Below are positions 60,918 through 64,000 of a DNA stretch of 64,000 nt, piece by piece. The stretch's first letter is position 1; the number at the start of each line of letters is the position of its first letter. The notes under the pieces were generated by a model, which was given only the letters and a program-made list of their open reading frames with translations, did not search any database and was not told where the DNA came from. This DNA comes from Naasia sp. SYSU D00948 (lineage in GTDB: Bacteria; Actinomycetota; Actinomycetes; Actinomycetales; Microbacteriaceae). The DNA is taken from positions 434,001 through 498,000 of the forward strand of contig NZ_JAFMTA010000001.1 in NCBI RefSeq assembly GCF_017916515.1, written 5' to 3'. A program made the translations under genes and the position numbers.

Positions 60918-61847
60918 GTGACGGGTCGTGGCTTCGTGTTGTTCGCGTCCCTGTCGCTCGCCTGGGGCATCCCGTACCTCCTGATCAAGGTCGCCGTCGA
61001 GGAGCTCGACCCCTCGATGGTCGTGTTCGGCCGCAGCGCGATCGGCGCTCTGGCCCTGCTGCCGCTGGCGCTGCTCCGCCGGCAGGTGCTCCCGGTGCTG
61101 CGCCGCTGGAGGCCGCTGCTGGCCTACACGACGGTCGAGATCGTCGTGCCCTGGTACTTCCTCAGCTCGGCGGAGACGCGGCTGCCGAGCTCGACGGCGG
61201 GTCTGCTGATCGCCGCGGTGCCGCTCGTCGGAGTCGCGGTCGCCTTCGCCTTCGGCCGGCCCGAGCGGCTCAGCCGCGGCAACTGGCTGGGCATCCTGTT
61301 CGGCATGCTCGGGGTCGCAGCCCTCGTCGGACTCGACGTCGCGGGCTCCGACCTTGTCGCCGTCGGTGAGGTCGCGGTCGTCGTCATCGGCTACGCGATC
61401 GGCCCGGTCATCCTCGCGCGCTGGATGACCGATCTGCCGGGCGTGGGAGTCGTCGCCGTCTCGCTGGCGCTCACCGGGGTCGTGTACGTGCCGATCGTGT
61501 CCCTGACCGGCGGCTGGCCGGCGGCCGTCCCGTCGGCGCCGGTGATCGGCTCAGTGGTCGCGCTCGCACTCGTCTGCAGCGCGGCGGCCTTCCTCATGAT
61601 GTTCGCGCTCATCGCGGAGATCGGGCCGGTGCGGATGACGACGATCACCTACGTGAACCCGGCGGTCGCCATCCTCGCCGGCGTCCTGGTGCTGGGCGAG
61701 CGGCTCACCGTCTGGACGGTCCTCGGCTTCGTGCTCGTGCTCGCGGGGTCGTACCTCGTCACGCGACGCCGGGAAGCGGCAAAGACCCCACCGGAACCGG
61801 CCGCCGCGCCCGTCCTCGTCGAGGAGCCGAGCGTCCGGGTCCGCTGA
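60918..61847 (+). CDS. EamA/DMT-family transporter
   Basis: 309 residues, ten transmembrane helices in two EamA repeats: FVLFASLSLAWGIPYLLIKV, MVVFGRSAIGALALLPLAL, STAGLLIAAVPLVGVAVAFA in the first, and CSAAAFLMMFALIAEIGPVR, TITYVNPAVAILAGVLVLGE in the second. Drug/metabolite exporter; substrate unknown. The GTG start lies 6 bases after CAGGAT, a possible -10, without a Shine-Dalgarno, so it is probably leaderless. A proline-rich cytoplasmic tail ends the protein. Confidence 0.88.
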   Translation: MTGRGFVLFASLSLAWGIPYLLIKVAVEELDPSMVVFGRSAIGALALLPLALLRRQVLPVLRRWRPLLAYTTVEIVVPWYFLSSAETRLPSSTAGLLIAAVPLVGVAVAFAFGRPERLSRGNWLGILFGMLGVAALVGLDVAGSDLVAVGEVAVVVIGYAIGPVILARWMTDLPGVGVVAVSLALTGVVYVPIVSLTGGWPAAVPSAPVIGSVVALALVCSAAAFLMMFALIAEIGPVRMTTITYVNPAVAILAGVLVLGERLTVWTVLGFVLVLAGSYLVTRRREAAKTPPEPAAAPVLVEEPSVRVR

Positions 61848-61920
61848 CCACACGGCCCCGATGCCCCCACCGCAACCGGGCCATACTTGTGCCACCGAGG
61901 GCTACCGACGAGGGGGCACC

Positions 61921-63627
61921 ATGAGTGACGGCACCGGCGACACGCGTACGACGGTGGCCCCGCAGCCCTTCCGCACGACGAGGGGACCCTCGCCGCTGCA
62001 GGAGGACCAGATCGAGGTCCTCCGGCGCTACGGACGGACCCGGGAGGCCGAGGCCGGAGAGATCCTCTTCCGAGCGGGCGACACCAGGAACGACTTCCTC
62101 GTCGTCCTCCGGGGCGAGGTGCACGCCGTCGACGACTTCGCCGGCGAGATGCGCACCATGGGGGTGTTCGGCCCCGGCACCTTCCTCGGCGACCTGCACA
62201 TGCTGACGGACCAGGGCGTGCCACTCTCGGCGGTGATGAGCGTCGGCGGGGAGCTGCTCGCCGTTCCCCGCCAGCAGCTGAAGAAGGTCGTCACGGAGGA
62301 GGCCAACCTCTCGAACGTGCTCCTCGACACCTTCATGGCTCGGCGCTCGTTCCTCGTGAAGATCGGGGTCGGACTGCGGATCATCGGCTCGCGGCACTCG
62401 CGCGACGCCACCCGCCTGCGCGAGTTCGCGACCCGCAACCGCCTCCCCCACGTCTGGATCGAGCTCGAGGAGGACAGCGACCGGGCGGACGCGCTGCTCG
62501 CACGCTTCGGCGCGACCCGGTCCGAGACGCCCGTGGCCATCTGGCAGGGCCAGGAGGTGCTGCGGAACCCGACGAACGCCGAGCTCGGCCGCGTCATGGG
62601 TCTCACCGTCGACTTCCCCCGGAACCGGACCTACGACCTGGTCGTGGTCGGCGCCGGCCCCGCCGGCTTCGGCGCCGCGGTCTACGGCGCGTCCGAGGGG
62701 CTCTCCACCCTCGCCCTCGAATCCGTGGCCCTGGGCGGGCAGGCGGGCACGAGCTCGCGGATCGAGAACTATCTCGGCTTCCCCGTCGGTCTCTCCGGCT
62801 TCGAGCTCGCCACCCGCGCTCTGGCCCAGGCCGACAAGTTCGGCGCGCAGACCGCCGTGCCCGAGGAGGCCGTCGGCATGACGAGGGAGGAGGGCGGCTT
62901 CCGCATCAGGCTCGCGGACGGGGGCGAGATCCTCGCTCGCAGCGTCATCGCCGCCACCGGCGCCCGCTACCAGCGGCTCGATGTGCCCGGCCTGGAGCGG
63001 TTCGAGGGCGTGAGCATCCACTACGCCGCCACCGAGGCGGAGGTCCAGCGCTTCGAGGGCGAGGAGGTCATCGTCGTCGGCGGCGGGAACTCGGCGGGAC
63101 AGGCCGCCGTGTACCTGGCGGGACGCACGCGCAAGGTGCACCTGCTCATCCGCGGCGGCGACCTCCGCAAGGGCATGTCGCAGTACCTCGTGGACCGCGT
63201 GGCTCAGGCAGGGAACATCGACCTGCTCCCTCACACCGAGGTGAGAGAGCTCCTCGGCGAGGACCGCCTCGAGGGGATCGTGGTCGAGGACAACCGGTCC
63301 GGCGAGCGCCGCATCCTCGACGTGGCGGCGGCCTTCGTGTTCATCGGCGCTCAGGCCAACACGGCGTGGCTGCGCGGCATCGTGGAACTCGACAAGCGGG
63401 GCTTCGTCCTCACGGGCCGCAACCTGGACGCCGCCGTCCTCGAGAGCGAGGCCTGGCGAGGTCTCTCGCGCCCGCCGTATCGGCTGGAGACGAGCCTGCC
63501 GGGCGTGTTCGCTGCCGGCGACGTGCGCAGCGGCTCGATCAAGCGCTGCGCCTCCGCCGTCGGCGAGGGAGCGATGGCCGTGTCTCTGGTCCATCAATAC
63601 CTGACCGAGACCGGACGGGCGAGCTAG
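61921..63627 (+). CDS. cNMP-binding / glutaredoxin-like / thioredoxin-reductase-like fusion flavoprotein
   Basis: 568 residues with three parts. Residues about 28-140 form a cyclic-nucleotide-binding beta-barrel (AEAGEILFRAGDTRNDFLVV, FGPGTFLGDLHML). Residues about 150-230 look like a glutaredoxin fold without cysteines (GSRHSRDATRLREFATRN, TPVAIWQGQEVLRNPTNAEL). From 235 a TrxR-type module follows: DLVVVGAGPAGFGAAVYGAS, LGGQAGTSSRIENYLGFP, VIVVGGGNSAGQAAVYLAGR, GVFAAGDVRSGSIKRCASAV. The redox CATC motif of thioredoxin reductases is replaced by SIHYAATEAEVQ, so thioredoxin is not the likely substrate. GAGGGGGC precedes the ATG. Confidence 0.88.
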   Translation: MSDGTGDTRTTVAPQPFRTTRGPSPLQEDQIEVLRRYGRTREAEAGEILFRAGDTRNDFLVVLRGEVHAVDDFAGEMRTMGVFGPGTFLGDLHMLTDQGVPLSAVMSVGGELLAVPRQQLKKVVTEEANLSNVLLDTFMARRSFLVKIGVGLRIIGSRHSRDATRLREFATRNRLPHVWIELEEDSDRADALLARFGATRSETPVAIWQGQEVLRNPTNAELGRVMGLTVDFPRNRTYDLVVVGAGPAGFGAAVYGASEGLSTLALESVALGGQAGTSSRIENYLGFPVGLSGFELATRALAQADKFGAQTAVPEEAVGMTREEGGFRIRLADGGEILARSVIAATGARYQRLDVPGLERFEGVSIHYAATEAEVQRFEGEEVIVVGGGNSAGQAAVYLAGRTRKVHLLIRGGDLRKGMSQYLVDRVAQAGNIDLLPHTEVRELLGEDRLEGIVVEDNRSGERRILDVAAAFVFIGAQANTAWLRGIVELDKRGFVLTGRNLDAAVLESEAWRGLSRPPYRLETSLPGVFAAGDVRSGSIKRCASAVGEGAMAVSLVHQYLTETGRAS

Positions 63628-63672
63628 CGCGGTCGCCCGGCTGAGGTCCCGCCCGCCGCAGCTCCTGGGTCC

Positions 63673-64000
63673 TCACCCGAGGAGGGCCGCGTCCGTCCTC
63701 TCGGAGAGGAGCGCGCGTGCCGCCATCCCGATGACCGCGCTGTAGGTCGGGTAGGCGAAGCGGACGCCGGCGAGCGTCGACACGTCGATCCCGGCGGCCA
63801 TCGCCGTCGTCACGGACTGGATGACCTCGACGGCGTTCTCGCCGACCGCATGCGCGCCGAGGATCAACTCGCGGCGACGGTCCGCGATCAACTTGAGGAA
63901 CCCGCGCTCGCGGTCGTCGATGACGGCACGGTCGACGTCGCGGTAGGAGACCGTCGCGACCACGCACGAGGCGTCCCTGCTGCGCGCCTCCTCCTCGGAG
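63673..64000 (-). CDS. Flavoprotein disulfide reductase, C-terminal end (5' part outside window)
   Basis: The last about 109 residues are present. They form a Pyr_redox dimerisation domain: VVATVSYRDVDRAVIDDRER, GFLKLIADRRRELILGAHAV, NAVEVIQSVTTAMAAGIDVS and FAYPTYSAVIGMAARALL. The usual HPT/HPS catalytic histidine position reads AYPTYSA, i.e. His is replaced by Tyr-Pro, which points to the SthA-like or an atypical branch rather than lipoamide or mycothione reductase. The N-terminal FAD part lies beyond the right edge. Confidence 0.75.
   Translation of the reverse strand, partial: SEEEARSRDASCVVATVSYRDVDRAVIDDRERGFLKLIADRRRELILGAHAVGENAVEVIQSVTTAMAAGIDVSTLAGVRFAYPTYSAVIGMAARALLSERTDAALLG

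Noticed and set aside
61759-63597. 612-codon antisense frame over the flavoprotein fusion
   Set aside because: No motif, biased composition; the other strand has FAD and NAD(P) motifs.
1-64000. CRISPR arrays, tRNA/rRNA genes, transposases or phage genes
   Set aside because: No regularly spaced direct repeats, no cloverleaf-like gene, no integrase or transposase motif was found on reading both strands; a covariance-model or repeat search was not possible here.

Overview
The window is very GC-rich chromosomal DNA with densely packed genes, many GTG starts, 4-base stop/start overlaps (ATGA, GTGA) and many start codons lying 6-8 bases after a TAnnnT -10 box, the pattern of leaderless transcripts. 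This, together with ABC sugar importers that lack their own ATPase, ROK/LacI control of sugar operons and OhrR-, ElaA- and MarR-type proteins, points to a high-GC actinobacterium, probably of the Microbacteriaceae (family is an inference). No tRNA, rRNA, CRISPR array, integrase or transposase was seen.

Layout. 1-4.9 kb: accessory housekeeping genes, namely the start of an MFS exporter divergent from a LacI regulator across a tandem palindromic operator, a methyltransferase, a small membrane protein, a zinc-ribbon protein divergent from an OhrR-type MarR regulator, and a second LacI regulator. 4.98-10.9 kb: a beta-galactoside operon (GH42 beta-galactosidase, lipoprotein binding protein, MalF- and MalG-type permeases) divergent from that LacI gene, with two exact inverted operator copies between them. 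11-19.2 kb: acetyl-CoA synthetase, a DUF1801 protein, a CitE-like lyase, a frameshifted 3-hydroxyisobutyrate-dehydrogenase-like gene, a decayed membrane-protein stretch, a DUF998 membrane protein, a large alpha/beta hydrolase and an ElaA-type acetyltransferase.

19.2-42.9 kb: one large exopolysaccharide locus. UDP-glucose dehydrogenase and the priming phosphoglycosyltransferase (WbaP/CpsE type) bracket a Wzx/Wzy-type assembly set. It contains a polymerase, a flippase, a Wzc-like chain-length protein with a ruined P-loop, five glycosyltransferases, three polysaccharide pyruvyl transferases, an FrhB-like Fe-S flavoprotein, a membrane acyltransferase, two exported alpha/beta hydrolases and a secreted beta-helix protein. 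The expected product is an acidic polymer carrying pyruvate ketals and acyl groups.

43-50 kb: a TetR regulator with a perfect palindromic operator and a heterodimeric ABC exporter pair whose defects fall in one composite ATP site; a Tat/lipoprotein esterase; a flavin monooxygenase coupled to a DUF3237 gene. 50-59 kb: a ROK regulator divergent from an alpha-galactoside operon (binding protein, two permeases, ADP-ribosylglycohydrolase-like protein, GH36 alpha-galactosidase, cysteine-free MDR dehydrogenase). 59-64 kb: an orphan gene of visibly lower GC with the best consensus promoter in the window, a RibD/DHFR-type reductase, an EamA transporter, a three-domain cNMP-binding/glutaredoxin-like/thioredoxin-reductase-like flavoprotein without a CxxC pair, and the C-terminal end of a flavoprotein disulfide reductase.

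How the genes work together: the two galactoside operons supply galactose and other hexoses and both probably borrow an ATPase (MsiK type) encoded elsewhere. The EPS locus between them would use nucleotide sugars, including UDP-glucuronate made by its own dehydrogenase. No completely new multi-gene system is proven here. The most unusual items are the three-pyruvyltransferase EPS locus with its FrhB-like partner and pseudo-BY-kinase, the CxxC-less cNMP/TrxR fusion, and the foreign-looking orphan at 59.1-59.9 kb.
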